Below, piece after piece: positions 14,794 through 22,937 of a stretch of 38,464 nt of DNA (position 1 is the stretch's first letter; the number at the start of each line of letters is the position of its first letter). The translations under genes and the position numbers were made by a program. The DNA lies in assembly GCA_021205095.1 (NCBI GenBank), contig JAJPYE010000056.1, positions 1 through 38,464 on the forward strand, in the 5' to 3' direction. This stretch comes from Oscillospiraceae bacterium (GTDB lineage: Bacteria > Bacillota > Clostridia > Oscillospirales > Oscillospiraceae). The notes below the pieces were generated by a model that was given only the letters and a program-made list of their open reading frames with translations, was not told the origin of the DNA and searched no databases.

Positions 14794-15465
14794 TCAGTCC
14801 GCAAACTGACCGTTATACGTCACCAAGGAGGCGCTGGCGATGCCTTCAAGATTTCCCAGCGCGGTGACGAAAGCGGTATCGTCTCCATTCAGAGTGACCT
14901 CTGCGGAGATTTCAATACCGGCGGCGGTAACGGTCTTGGCCTTCACCACATATTTGCCTACGGCACTGCCCAGCGCTTCCAGCGCCCTGGCCTCCGCCTC
15001 GCCGTCAGTGCAGGAGAGAACGATGATATAGGGATGTTCCCCGATTTTCCGCCGCGCGAACACCACGAGGATGACGCCGATGATCAGGCTGCCCACCACG
15101 GCCAGCAGGAACATTCCCGCGCCGATGACGATGCCGACAGCCAACGCCCAGAACAGAAATACAATTTCAAACGGTTCCTTGATGGCGGCCCGGAAACGGA
15201 CGATGGACAACGCGCCCACCATGCCCAGGGACAGCACCACGTTAGAGGTCACGGCCAAAATGACCAGCGTCGTCACCATGGTCAGGCCCACAAGGGTGAT
15301 GCCGAAGCCGGAGGAATACATCACACCCTGGAAGGTTTTCTTATACACGAAATAGATGAACGCACCCAGCACGCAGGCAAAAGCCATAGCCAGCAGGACA
15401 TCCAGAAGAGAGAACTCAGTGGTACTCTCCAGGAAGCTGGACTTGAAAATGTCGTTAAAGGTCAT
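14794..15465 (-). CDS. DUF4956 family membrane protein, partner of the polyphosphate polymerase
   Basis: The protein has 223 residues behind TAGGAGACAAAATCA. Hydrophobic helices lie near 20-41, 52-78, 97-117 and 119-136, followed by a soluble C-terminal domain (about 140-223) rich in short beta-alpha units. The stretch SNVVLSLGMVGALSIVRFRA, with the conserved 'GALSIVRFR.A.K' core near residues 83-97, is diagnostic of DUF4956. Genes of this family commonly sit beside VTC-domain proteins, and here it starts 54 bases after the VTC gene on the same strand. Known genomic context suggests a membrane component linked to polyphosphate synthesis or translocation. The biochemical role is not established. 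Confidence 0.85.
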   Translation of the reverse strand: MTFNDIFKSSFLESTTEFSLLDVLLAMAFACVLGAFIYFVYKKTFQGVMYSSGFGITLVGLTMVTTLVILAVTSNVVLSLGMVGALSIVRFRAAIKEPFEIVFLFWALAVGIVIGAGMFLLAVVGSLIIGVILVVFARRKIGEHPYIIVLSCTDGEAEARALEALGSAVGKYVVKAKTVTAAGIEISAEVTLNGDDTAFVTALGNLEGIASASLVTYNGQFAD

Positions 15466-15519
15466 TGATTTTGTCTCCTAACTCTTCTTTTATAATATGG
15501 GGTAACATATAATGATTGC

Positions 15520-16215
15520 TCAGAAATCATACTGCCGACAGGCGGCGTACTTGGAGAAAGCCCGCACGCGGGGGGTGCCCTCCTGCAAAATCATGCGGAT
15601 AATGTCCGGAAGGAAGGCGTCGTATTTTACCTCCATGACGACCTGGCCGGGTGCGGCGGGAACCAAGGGCGTGCTTTTGTCCAGCAGGGAGCGGGCGCAT
15701 ATGCCGCTGCGGATGTCAAAGTCAAAGGTGACGCGGACGTTGCCGGGGGCATAGATGAACGGCTCCCGCCGGTAGGCGACGATGGTTTTGGGCCGAAGGA
15801 GGTCGTTTTTCATGCGCACGTAAAGCTCCTGCATCAGGGGCTGGCCTGTGGCCATCATCCAGGAGAGATCGTCGCTCAGAAGCCGGTCGAGCTGCTCCGG
15901 GGTCATGGGACACATGAACTTGGTTCCCAGACCGCCGTTTTTGACCTTCTTTTCCAGGTGGAGGGAGGCGGGGTCGTCGTTGTAAATGCGGATGCGGAAT
16001 TTCTCCCGCTGGGAGACGCCTGCGTAATTTTGCAGCAGGGCGGTGTCGCCCAGGTCGTCGAAATACAGGCTGGCAATTTGATAAGAGCCGTCCGGCCCTA
16101 CATGGGGATCGCGGTGCATCACGGCCTGACATCGCTGGGTCAGGGCGGCGTATTCTCCGCGGCCCAGGAGGTATTTCAGCTCCTGGCGGAGAACCTGATG
16201 GTTTTGAGCGGGCAT
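15520..16215 (-). CDS. VTC-domain polyphosphate polymerase-like protein
   Basis: The protein has 231 residues from ATG 16215, preceded by CAGGATGG. An upstream in-frame ATG at 16257 has no ribosome binding site and would add 14 residues outside the domain. The whole protein is one VTC (PF09359) tunnel domain: the basic and acidic residues that line the active site in yeast Vtc4 are present as RQELKYLL, KFRIRIY, LEKKVKNG, YRREPF, VTFDFDIR and MEVKYD. Vtc4 makes polyphosphate from ATP; bacterial stand-alone domains are presumed to do likewise. There is no SPX domain or membrane helix. It is followed 54 bases later by the DUF4956 gene, its usual companion. A CotH kinase, often in the same neighbourhood, is not seen here. 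Confidence 0.85.
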   Translation of the reverse strand: MPAQNHQVLRQELKYLLGRGEYAALTQRCQAVMHRDPHVGPDGSYQIASLYFDDLGDTALLQNYAGVSQREKFRIRIYNDDPASLHLEKKVKNGGLGTKFMCPMTPEQLDRLLSDDLSWMMATGQPLMQELYVRMKNDLLRPKTIVAYRREPFIYAPGNVRVTFDFDIRSGICARSLLDKSTPLVPAAPGQVVMEVKYDAFLPDIIRMILQEGTPRVRAFSKYAACRQYDF

Positions 16216-16257
16216 GGCAGTTGTCCATCCTGTTTGAAATTTGCTCCGCCGGGCCAT

Positions 16258-16549
16258 AATAAAGAGCGGCTGCCGGAAGGAGTAATATCTGGAATTGTAT
16301 CATAAATATTTAAAAAAATATATAGTTTTTGTATTGAAAATGTAAATTTCCATCCGTTTATTTCAACCGGGTTATATATAGTCAGATCTCTTGGAACAGT
16401 CCTCCGACCGAATTGTAAAAAATTTCCTTCACAAATTGGAAATAATTGTGGAGAATGCTCCTTTCATTTTTTTGAATTTCTATTATAATAAAAACTGATG
16501 AGCAAGAACATTTTTACTTGCAGTCAAATTTTTAAGGAGGATCACAAAA
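16258..16549. other. AT-rich intergenic region with divergent starts
   Basis: It separates the VTC operon (minus) from the first C69 dipeptidase gene (plus). It is much AT-richer than the genes. TATAAT at 16484-16489 is a likely -10 for the dipeptidase, with only CTTTCA-like sequence at the -35. ATTTCC (16422-16427) and GGAAAT (16438-16443) form an inverted repeat. The dipeptidase ribosome binding site is AAGGAGG near 16535. Confidence 0.4.
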
Positions 16550-18058
16550 ATGAAGCGAACCCTGAAATTTCTGCTCAGCGCGGTCTTTGCCGTTGCACTG
16601 ATGGCAGGCATGACCAGCGCTCTGGCCTGCACCGGCTATTATGTAGGCAAGGATGTCGGCGTGAACGGCACCTACATGATCGGACACACGGCGGATTATA
16701 TCACCACTGCCCAGAGCATCGTGACCGTGGTGGAGGCCAGCGATGAGCCGGGCCGTACCATCACCGTGGGCGATACGGAGGTTCCTCTGCCGGACGTGAC
16801 CTATCAGTACACGGCTACCCCCTTCATGGACAGCCTGGACTGGGTTAACACCGCCACCAATGAGTATGGCGTTACCGTGACCGGCTCCATCACCACCTAT
16901 GCCTGCGATGCGGTCATGGAGGCCGACCCCTACACCACTGACGGTGCGGCAGAGAGCTGGATCTGTGCTTATCTGGCTGCCACCTGCACCACCGCCCGCG
17001 AGGCCGTAGAAGGCTATGGCTACATCATGGAAACCTACGGCAGCTCTGAGACCAACACCTTCTTTATCTCCGACCAGACTGGCGTATGGTATTTGGAGAG
17101 CTATTCCGGCCATCAGTGGGTCGCCATTAAGTGCCCGGACGACTGCGTGGCCGTATTCGGCAACGAGTGTATGCTTGGCTCTCTGGCTGGCTATGTGGAA
17201 GGGGAGACCCTGCTCCACTCTGATGACTACTACACTCTGGTAGAGGATTTGGGCCTCGCCGTCTATGACGATGAGGGCAACCTGGATTCCTTCGCTTCCT
17301 ACTGCGGCGATGATGTGCTGGGCGATTATTCGAACCTCCGCACCTGGTACGGCCACTTCCTGCTGGCTCCCTCCACCGCCGGAGAATATGAGACTAAGAC
17401 CCGCTATGACCTGTTCTTCGAGCCGGACGAGCTGGTGTCCCTGGAAGATATATTCACCCTGACCCGTTCCCGTTATGAGGGTACGGAGTATTGTCCCGAT
17501 GAGACCGGCGAGAGCGTCCGTATCATCGGCATCGAGCGCCAGACCAACTGCTCCGTCATCGAGACCTATCCCGATCTGCCCGCCGCTATGTGCGTTGTTA
17601 CCTGGAACACCATGGCAAATGCGGAACACTCCGTCTATTTGCCTCTCAGCAACCTGGTAACGGATGTGGCCGAGATGTTTGACTATCTTCCCGATGATTA
17701 TGTAGAACCCAGCTATCGGCTGGATATTGCCTTCACGCACTTCAAGCAGCTCTGCACCCTGGCCGAGCAGGATCGGGTCATGTATGGTGCCGGTGTCCGG
17801 GCCTATTGGGAAAGTGTGGAGGCTGAACTGGTAGCGGAGGTTCCCGCCCTGCTGGAGGAGCTGGCCGCCCTGTATGAGGAGGATCCCGATGCCGCCGCTG
17901 AGGCTGCCACCGCCTACTGCATTGAGCTGCAGGAGCAGGCGCTGGAGGATGCGGACACCATGTTCGAGGAGCTGATGTGGTACGCCATCTCCAACACGAA
18001 CAGCATGGCTTTCTCTGAGCCGGAGCCCTTCGTCACCTCTCTGATGACAGAGGACTGA
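16550..18058 (+). CDS. Exported C69 family dipeptidase (first copy)
   Basis: The protein has 502 residues behind AAGGAGGATCACAAAA. Residues 1-26 are a signal peptide whose cleavage after A-L-A exposes Cys27 (C-T-G-Y-Y-V-G-K). In peptidase family C69, an N-terminal-nucleophile hydrolase family, this Cys becomes the N-terminal nucleophile, so export and activation would coincide. The conserved segments ESYSGHQWVAIKCPDDCVAV near residues 184-203 and VVTWNTMANAEHSVYLPL near 350-367 match the family. The C-terminal part (about 410-480) is an acidic helical stretch. It would cleave dipeptides or process short peptides outside the membrane. A diverged second copy lies at 20295-21947. It is monocistronic, with a terminator at 18113-18155. 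Confidence 0.88.
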   Translation: MKRTLKFLLSAVFAVALMAGMTSALACTGYYVGKDVGVNGTYMIGHTADYITTAQSIVTVVEASDEPGRTITVGDTEVPLPDVTYQYTATPFMDSLDWVNTATNEYGVTVTGSITTYACDAVMEADPYTTDGAAESWICAYLAATCTTAREAVEGYGYIMETYGSSETNTFFISDQTGVWYLESYSGHQWVAIKCPDDCVAVFGNECMLGSLAGYVEGETLLHSDDYYTLVEDLGLAVYDDEGNLDSFASYCGDDVLGDYSNLRTWYGHFLLAPSTAGEYETKTRYDLFFEPDELVSLEDIFTLTRSRYEGTEYCPDETGESVRIIGIERQTNCSVIETYPDLPAAMCVVTWNTMANAEHSVYLPLSNLVTDVAEMFDYLPDDYVEPSYRLDIAFTHFKQLCTLAEQDRVMYGAGVRAYWESVEAELVAEVPALLEELAALYEEDPDAAAEAATAYCIELQEQALEDADTMFEELMWYAISNTNSMAFSEPEPFVTSLMTED

Positions 18059-18112
18059 TCGGCAAACGCCGTCGAGCTGGTTAAAAACAGACTTATCATA
18101 AGCAAAATCAAG

Positions 18113-18155
18113 GCAGGATCAGACCTCGGAAACGGGCCGTCTGATCTTGCTTTTT
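18113..18155 (+). terminator. Terminator of the first C69 dipeptidase gene
   Basis: GCAGGATCAGAC (18113-18124) pairs with GTCTGATCTTGC (18139-18150) through one G-U, followed by TTTTT. Confidence 0.85.
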
Positions 18156-18223
18156 GCTGTTGTCCCGATCGCTGTGCCGTTTATGGCGCGATCGCTCCAC
18201 GCTGCCGCTTTCCGGCGTTTATA

Positions 18224-18252
18224 TTGACAAAAACACTTAAAAATGTTATTTT
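18224..18252 (+). promoter_or_regulatory. Promoter of the carbohydrate-binding-like protein gene
   Basis: TTGACA (18224-18229), 17 bases, TATTTT (18247-18252). It implies a leader of about 105 bases containing the two inverted repeats at 18311-18342. Confidence 0.6.
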
Positions 18253-18310
18253 GCATTTATTATCTCGCGATTGCACCGCTTGCATTATAGCAGGCTGGCC
18301 TTGAAGTGCG

Positions 18311-18342
18311 CATGATAAATCATGATATGTACGCCCACATAT
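18311..18342. promoter_or_regulatory. Two abutting inverted repeats in the 5' leader
   Basis: CATGAT-AA-ATCATG (18311-18324) is followed at once by ATATGT-ACGCCC-ACATAT (18325-18342). Both are perfect 6-bp dyads, 23 bases before the start codon at 18365. They could be a repressor site or RNA hairpins acting on translation. Confidence 0.4.
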
Positions 18343-18364
18343 CGGGAAACGGGAGAGAGCTGAT

Positions 18365-20077
18365 ATGAAAAAGACCTTGACTACGGTGCTGATTTTTGCC
18401 GTTGTGTTGGCAGTGCTACTGGGAGTAGCATACCTGGCGGAGCGCTTCACTGCGGACACAGACACGGAGGCGGAGGCTGAGCCGACGGCGGTTCCCGTCA
18501 TGGCGAATACCCTCAACGAGGAAGGAGCGGTGACGATCAGCCTTTCCGGGACAGAGGCCTATATATCCGGCGTGGGGGCCATGGCGTCTGACGGGGTGGT
18601 GACGATCGTGTATCCGGGAACTTATCGTGTTACCGGCCAGATGACGGACGGTCAGCTTCTTGTGAACTGCGAGGATTACGACGGGGCGGTATATATCATC
18701 CTGGACGGGGCGGACATCAGCTACTCCACCGGCCCGGCGCTGTATGTGGCCCAGGCGGATGAGACCGTCATTGTTCTGGCGGAGGGGACGGAAAACATCC
18801 TGCGCGACGGGACGGACTATACCATCCAGGAGGCCCAGGGCCAGCAGTCCGGCGCAGCCCTTTACAGCGCGGACGAGATCGTAATACAGGGCGAAGGCGT
18901 CCTGACGGTCATCGGCCAGGCGGCGGACGGCATCCGTAGCAAGGACGGCCTGACCATTGAAGCGGGCAGTCTGTCCGTCACGGCGGCGGACGACGGTATT
19001 CAGGGCAGCGACCATGTGACCGTTACCGGCGGCGTTGTGGCGGTCGCATCCGGCGGGGACGGCATCCACACCACAGAGGGGGCCGTGACAGTTTCCGGCG
19101 GCAGCCTGACCATTGCCAGCGGGGGAGACGGCATTGACGCCGCCGCAGAGGTGTCCGTTGCCGGTGGAACGCTGAATATCACTGCCGGCTCCGGGCCGGA
19201 GAATTATGCGGCTATCGCCCTGGCGGACGCCAGCGCCAAGGGCTTGAAGGGAACAGAGGTAATGATTTCCGACGGAGCGGTGACGATTTCCGCTGCGGAC
19301 GACGGCCTGCATGGAGACAATGTGACCGTTACCGGCGGTACCGTGACCATTGCCACCGGGGACGACGCGCTGCGGGCGGACGGAACCGTTACGCTGGCCG
19401 GGGGCGTGATTACGGTGACAGAAAGCTATGAGGCGCTGGAAGGGGCCGGGGCGGTCATCTCCGGCGGAGCGATAACGCTGGCGGCGGAGACAAACGGCAT
19501 GGACATCGGCACCGGCGGCCTGACACTCAGCGGCGGCAGCGTTGCGCTGACGGCTGCACGGCCCGTCAGCGTGGACGGGAGCGTTCTTCTGACAAGCGGC
19601 GCGGCGTATCTGACCGCCACGGGGGATGAGGCTCCCATGGAGTTTGAGAGCATCGCCGTGACCGGCGCGACGCTGGCAGTGTTCGCCAATGTCGATTCCG
19701 CCGCCTTCCAGGCGGGCGGCACGGTGCCAGGCTCCATGCTGTTCGTTCTCCCGGCGGCTGTGGAGGCGGGGACGGCTATGACCTTGGCCGACATCAGCGG
19801 CGCGGAACTGTTTACCCTGACGCCGGACGCGGACTGCTCCGCCGTCCTCATCGCGAGCGGCGCGCTGGCTCAGGGCCAAAGCTACACCCTGACTGCCGGG
19901 GAGACATCCCTGACCGGGACGCTGAGCGCGGATTGTACTGTCGTCACCTATGAAGCGGCCTACGCCGCGAACGGAGAAATGTGGGCAAGTGGCGAGATGC
20001 CCGGAGGCAGCGGGATGGGCGCAAGCGGCGAAATGGGAGCGAGTGACGAGATGTCCGCCGCGCCGATGGCGTCCTGA
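18365..20077 (+). CDS. Membrane-anchored carbohydrate-binding-like (DUF4353) repeat protein
   Basis: The protein has 570 residues behind GGGAGAGAGCTGAT. One N-terminal helix (about 5-25) followed by an acidic linker acts as signal or anchor. Residues 50-140 resemble the start of 'carbohydrate-binding domain-containing' (DUF4353) proteins (GTYRVTGQMTDGQLLVNCED). Residues 165-400 are tandem beta-helix turns of the form 'G-G-x-(V/L)-T-(I/V)-x-x-x-D-D-G-(I/L)', for example SGGDGIHTTEGAVTVSGG and SGGDGIDAAAEVSVAGG. About 12 turns are visible. The C-terminus is Met, Gly, Ser and Glu rich (MWASGEMPGG...GASGEMGASDE), echoing the ASGE motif of neighbours. Relatives often co-occur with CotH, VTC and DUF4956 genes, which fits the pair at 14794-16215. 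Ligand unknown. Confidence 0.8.
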   Translation: MKKTLTTVLIFAVVLAVLLGVAYLAERFTADTDTEAEAEPTAVPVMANTLNEEGAVTISLSGTEAYISGVGAMASDGVVTIVYPGTYRVTGQMTDGQLLVNCEDYDGAVYIILDGADISYSTGPALYVAQADETVIVLAEGTENILRDGTDYTIQEAQGQQSGAALYSADEIVIQGEGVLTVIGQAADGIRSKDGLTIEAGSLSVTAADDGIQGSDHVTVTGGVVAVASGGDGIHTTEGAVTVSGGSLTIASGGDGIDAAAEVSVAGGTLNITAGSGPENYAAIALADASAKGLKGTEVMISDGAVTISAADDGLHGDNVTVTGGTVTIATGDDALRADGTVTLAGGVITVTESYEALEGAGAVISGGAITLAAETNGMDIGTGGLTLSGGSVALTAARPVSVDGSVLLTSGAAYLTATGDEAPMEFESIAVTGATLAVFANVDSAAFQAGGTVPGSMLFVLPAAVEAGTAMTLADISGAELFTLTPDADCSAVLIASGALAQGQSYTLTAGETSLTGTLSADCTVVTYEAAYAANGEMWASGEMPGGSGMGASGEMGASDEMSAAPMAS

Positions 20078-20112
20078 AGGATTTCGGCTGTATAGAACGA
20101 ATAGATATGCCT

Positions 20113-20151
20113 GAAAGGGGCGGCGGCGCGGATGTGCTGGCCGCCCTTTTC
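20113..20151 (+). terminator. Terminator of the carbohydrate-binding-like gene
   Basis: GAAAGGGGCGGC (20113-20124) pairs with GCCGCCCTTTTC (20140-20151) through one G-U. Confidence 0.75.
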
Positions 20152-20210
20152 CATGGAAATAGGGAAAAAACGTGCCCATTGGCGGGGAAAATTTGTTGTT
20201 TTTTCCGACT

Positions 20211-20237
20211 TTGAAACAGAATGTCATATGATATAAT
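20211..20237 (+). promoter_or_regulatory. Probable promoter of the second C69 dipeptidase gene
   Basis: TTGAAA (20211-20216) and TATAAT (20232-20237) with a short 15-base spacer. Shifting the -35 to TTTGAA gives 16. Confidence 0.5.
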
Positions 20238-20294
20238 AATAAAGTATATAAGCGCCACTTAATTTTAAAAGCATGAAAGGAAGCAAGAACAGTC

Positions 20295-21947
20295 ATGAAA
20301 GCACTCATGAAAAAGGCCCTGGCGGTCATGCTGGCGGCGGCTATGGCCGTGTCCGTCACCATGGTCAGCGCCTCGGCCTGCGCGTCTATCTTTGTCGGCT
20401 CCGACCTGACGGAGGACGGCTCTACCCTGATTGCCCGCAGCGAGGATATGTCCAACAGCGTGGACAAGCTGTTTTACGTCAGCGAGGCGGGCGCTCACGC
20501 CGAGGGCGACGTTTATTACGGCTGCTATGGGTTTGTGTACACCTTCACCAAGGACAGCTACTCCTATACCGCCTTCCGGGACGATAACGGCGACGGCGTG
20601 GACGGCGTATGTCCGGACTGCGGCAGCACGGAGGAGGGCCACGTCCCCTATGAGGAGGCCGGTACCAACGAGATGGGCCTGTCTGTCACCGCGACGGAGA
20701 CGCTGTTTTCCAATTCCGCCATTGCGGAGGTCGATCCCCTGGTGGACGACGGCATTGCCGAATCGGAAATGACCACCATTCTGCTCAGCGAGTGCGCCAC
20801 CGCACGGGAGGCCGTGGAGCTGCTTTTGAGCATCTATGACACCGCCGGTACCAGCGAGGCCAACGGCCTGTTCATCGCCGACCAGGACGAGGTCTGGTAT
20901 ATCGAGAGCGTTACCGGCCATCAGTATGTGGCGCTGCTCCTGCCGGACGACATTGCCTTCATCGAGCCGAATATGTCCATCATCGGGGAGATCGACCTGG
21001 ACGACACGGAGAACGTCATTGCCTCCGAGGGCCTGATTGAGACGGCTGTGGAGGCTGGCACCTTCATCGGCGACGAGGAGGCCAACATCATCAACTACCG
21101 GGCGTCCTATTCCGTGTCCATCGACTATCCCTCTGATTTTGACGGCTACGGTTCCGCTGTGAATGAGCGTATGATTAACGGCCTGAACTACCTGCTGGGA
21201 GAGGATGTTTACACCGAGGAGAACATCACGGACAGCGCCTTCACCATTTCCAACATCGACGAGGACGGCAATATCGTCGCCCTGTACACCAACATCGAGC
21301 TGACCCACGCCTACACGGTGGACGACATTGTGGGCTATTTCCATGTGGATCCGGTGGGCCGCCCCTCCAACCAGGAGACCAACATCTTCCAGATTTTCGC
21401 CGATGAGGAGGACGTCGCCCTTGGCACCATTGAGTGGGTGTCCATGGCAAACGACCAGTACAGCGTGTTCGTGCCCTGCTATCCCATGCTGATTACCGAT
21501 ACATACGCGGCCTATCAGGTCAGCACCGCCACCATGGAATTTGTCACCGAGGAGCCGGAGGACGGCAGCACCTACTATCCCTATGACCGCACTGACCGCA
21601 GCACAGGAGAGACCATCAGCGGGTTCCGCGTTCTGCCGGAGAACTGGGCCGATTCCTATTACTGGTGCTTCGACGCGGTAGCCAACTTCCTGCTGTATGA
21701 CGACGCCACCGAGGAGGACGAGGCCCTGGTGCTGGAGAGCTATGACCAGCTCCAGGAGGCCATTTACATCCACTTTGCCGCCCAGCAGGGGGCCATTGCG
21801 GACATGGATGAGGAGGAAGCCTCCGCTTATGCCACGGAGGACAGCGCCCTGATGGCCCAAAGCGCCCATGAGCTTGCCTATGCCCTGTATCAGGCCGTGG
21901 CCATGGACGACACTGCCGCTCTGGACGGATTCGATTTTGATTTTTGA
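20295..21947 (+). CDS. Exported C69 family dipeptidase with a Ca/Zn-like insertion (second copy)
   Basis: The protein has 550 residues from ATG 20295; GAAAGGAAG lies upstream with long spacing, and the ATG at 20307 is an alternative. Residues 1-28 are a signal peptide, and cleavage after S-A-S-A exposes Cys29 (C-A-S-I-F-V-G-S), the presumed N-terminal nucleophile. ESVTGHQYVALLLPDD and GTIEWVSMANDQYSVFVP match the first copy and the family. Residues 96-110 (DDNGDGVDGVCPDCG) form an insertion absent from the first copy: an EF-hand-like D-x-N-x-D-G loop fused to a C-x2-C pair. It may bind Ca2+ or Zn2+ and stabilise the exported enzyme. It is a monocistronic gene with its own promoter and terminator (21975-22013). 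Confidence 0.88.
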   Translation: MKALMKKALAVMLAAAMAVSVTMVSASACASIFVGSDLTEDGSTLIARSEDMSNSVDKLFYVSEAGAHAEGDVYYGCYGFVYTFTKDSYSYTAFRDDNGDGVDGVCPDCGSTEEGHVPYEEAGTNEMGLSVTATETLFSNSAIAEVDPLVDDGIAESEMTTILLSECATAREAVELLLSIYDTAGTSEANGLFIADQDEVWYIESVTGHQYVALLLPDDIAFIEPNMSIIGEIDLDDTENVIASEGLIETAVEAGTFIGDEEANIINYRASYSVSIDYPSDFDGYGSAVNERMINGLNYLLGEDVYTEENITDSAFTISNIDEDGNIVALYTNIELTHAYTVDDIVGYFHVDPVGRPSNQETNIFQIFADEEDVALGTIEWVSMANDQYSVFVPCYPMLITDTYAAYQVSTATMEFVTEEPEDGSTYYPYDRTDRSTGETISGFRVLPENWADSYYWCFDAVANFLLYDDATEEDEALVLESYDQLQEAIYIHFAAQQGAIADMDEEEASAYATEDSALMAQSAHELAYALYQAVAMDDTAALDGFDFDF

Positions 21948-21974
21948 TTCCTGCCTACAGGACAGGCAAAGCAT

Positions 21975-22013
21975 GAAGGCCGCCCCGCAGACCGGGGTCG
22001 GCCTTCGTTTTTT
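21975..22013 (+). terminator. Terminator of the second C69 dipeptidase gene
   Basis: GAAGGCCG-CCCC (21975-21986) pairs with GGGG-T-CGGCCTTC (21994-22006) with one bulged T, followed by TTTTTT. Confidence 0.85.
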
Positions 22014-22097
22014 GGAAAAAATTGGGATTTATAATCGCTTTACCCCTGTAAAATGAAAAAAATAGGGAAAAAAAATCAAATAATTGACGAAAAACTA

Positions 22098-22126
22098 TTG
22101 GAATTTTTCAAAGACTGTGTTACAAT
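22098..22126 (+). promoter_or_regulatory. Promoter of the Ala/Glu-rich membrane protein gene
   Basis: TTGGAA (22098-22103), 17 bases, TACAAT (22121-22126). Confidence 0.55.
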
Positions 22127-22168
22127 TTCATAAGCATCACCAATTTTGATGATAAGGGAGACACGAAA

Positions 22169-22882
22169 ATGAAGAAAATCCTTGCGTTTGTCCTTATGGC
22201 GGCCATTTTGGTATGCCCCGTGTTTGCCTCCGGCGAAGCGTCCGAGGAAGCAACGGAGCCTGCCACTGCGGCAGCCGAAACCACCCTGGTCCCGACTGAG
22301 TCCGCGACTACGATCGCCGCTGCAGCCGCTGCGGCAGCCGTCGTTGCAGATGAGGAAGAGGCCGACCATGCCCACAACTTCGTGATTGTGGAGAGCGTTG
22401 CTCCCACTGCCGAAGAGGTAGGCGCCGTGACCATGGAGTGTTCCGAGTGCGGACTGACCTACTCCTATGAGATTCCTGCTCTCGGCGGTGCTGCCGTCGA
22501 GGAGGAAGAAGCCGCCGCCGAGGCTGCTCCTGCTGAAGCCTCCGCTGAGGCCTCTGAGGAGGTCGCTGCTGAAGCGTCCGCCGAGCCCGCTGAGGAGACG
22601 GTTGCTGAAGCATCCGCCGAGCCTGCCGCGGAGACGGTTGAGGAAGCCTCCGCTGAACCCTCCGGAGAGATCGCAGAAGAAGCCGCTGAAGAGCCTGTTG
22701 CAGAAGCCTCTGAGGAGGCTGCTGCTGAAGCGTCCGAGGAAGCCACTGCTGAGGAAGAGACGGTTGAGATCTCCGATCCCAACAATTCTCTGTGGTACAC
22801 CATTGAGATCATTATGGTCATCGTCCTTGTGGCGGAGCTTGCCATCATCATGCTCTCCTTCGGAAAGAAGAAGAAGGACTAA
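22169..22882 (+). CDS. Exported Ala/Glu-rich stalk protein with C-terminal membrane anchor
   Basis: The protein has 237 residues behind AAGGGAGACACGAAA. A signal peptide (1-20, PVFA) leaves a mature N-terminus SGEASEEATE, the same tag as in two other exported proteins here. Residues 66-106 form a small domain with H-N-F...C-S-E-C-G-L-T-Y-S-Y-E-I-P-A-L-G, which resembles a single 'HxW...TCxxCGxTxxxxIPALGH' surface repeat of Firmicutes. Residues 110-200 are a low-complexity Ala/Glu/Ser stretch (EASAEP and EASEEA repeats), likely an extended acidic stalk. A membrane helix (about 207-232) and a GKKKKD tail follow, so it is a type I membrane protein. The MFS gene starts 55 bases later and may be co-transcribed. 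No known function. Confidence 0.75.
   Translation: MKKILAFVLMAAILVCPVFASGEASEEATEPATAAAETTLVPTESATTIAAAAAAAAVVADEEEADHAHNFVIVESVAPTAEEVGAVTMECSECGLTYSYEIPALGGAAVEEEEAAAEAAPAEASAEASEEVAAEASAEPAEETVAEASAEPAAETVEEASAEPSGEIAEEAAEEPVAEASEEAAAEASEEATAEEETVEISDPNNSLWYTIEIIMVIVLVAELAIIMLSFGKKKKD
22540..22760 (+). repeat. Degenerate Ala/Glu codon repeats
   Basis: Imperfect 12- to 24-base units built on GAAGC(C/G)TCCG(C/A)(T/G)GAG recur about ten times and encode the stalk. They are coding repeats, without unique spacers. Confidence 0.6.
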
Positions 22883-22937
22883 GTTCATCGGTCCCAGCGT
22901 TTAATTTTGTGATTTTACAATCAGGAGGAATCGCGTA

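Noticed and set aside
18416-20467. A long antisense open frame (683 codons) over the carbohydrate-binding-like gene
   Set aside because: Composition-driven shadow of a repetitive GC-rich gene. It runs across a promoter and terminator and has no recognisable domain.
13000-21000. A CotH kinase gene expected near VTC, DUF4956 and DUF4353 genes
   Set aside because: All large frames in the region are accounted for and none has CotH kinase motifs.
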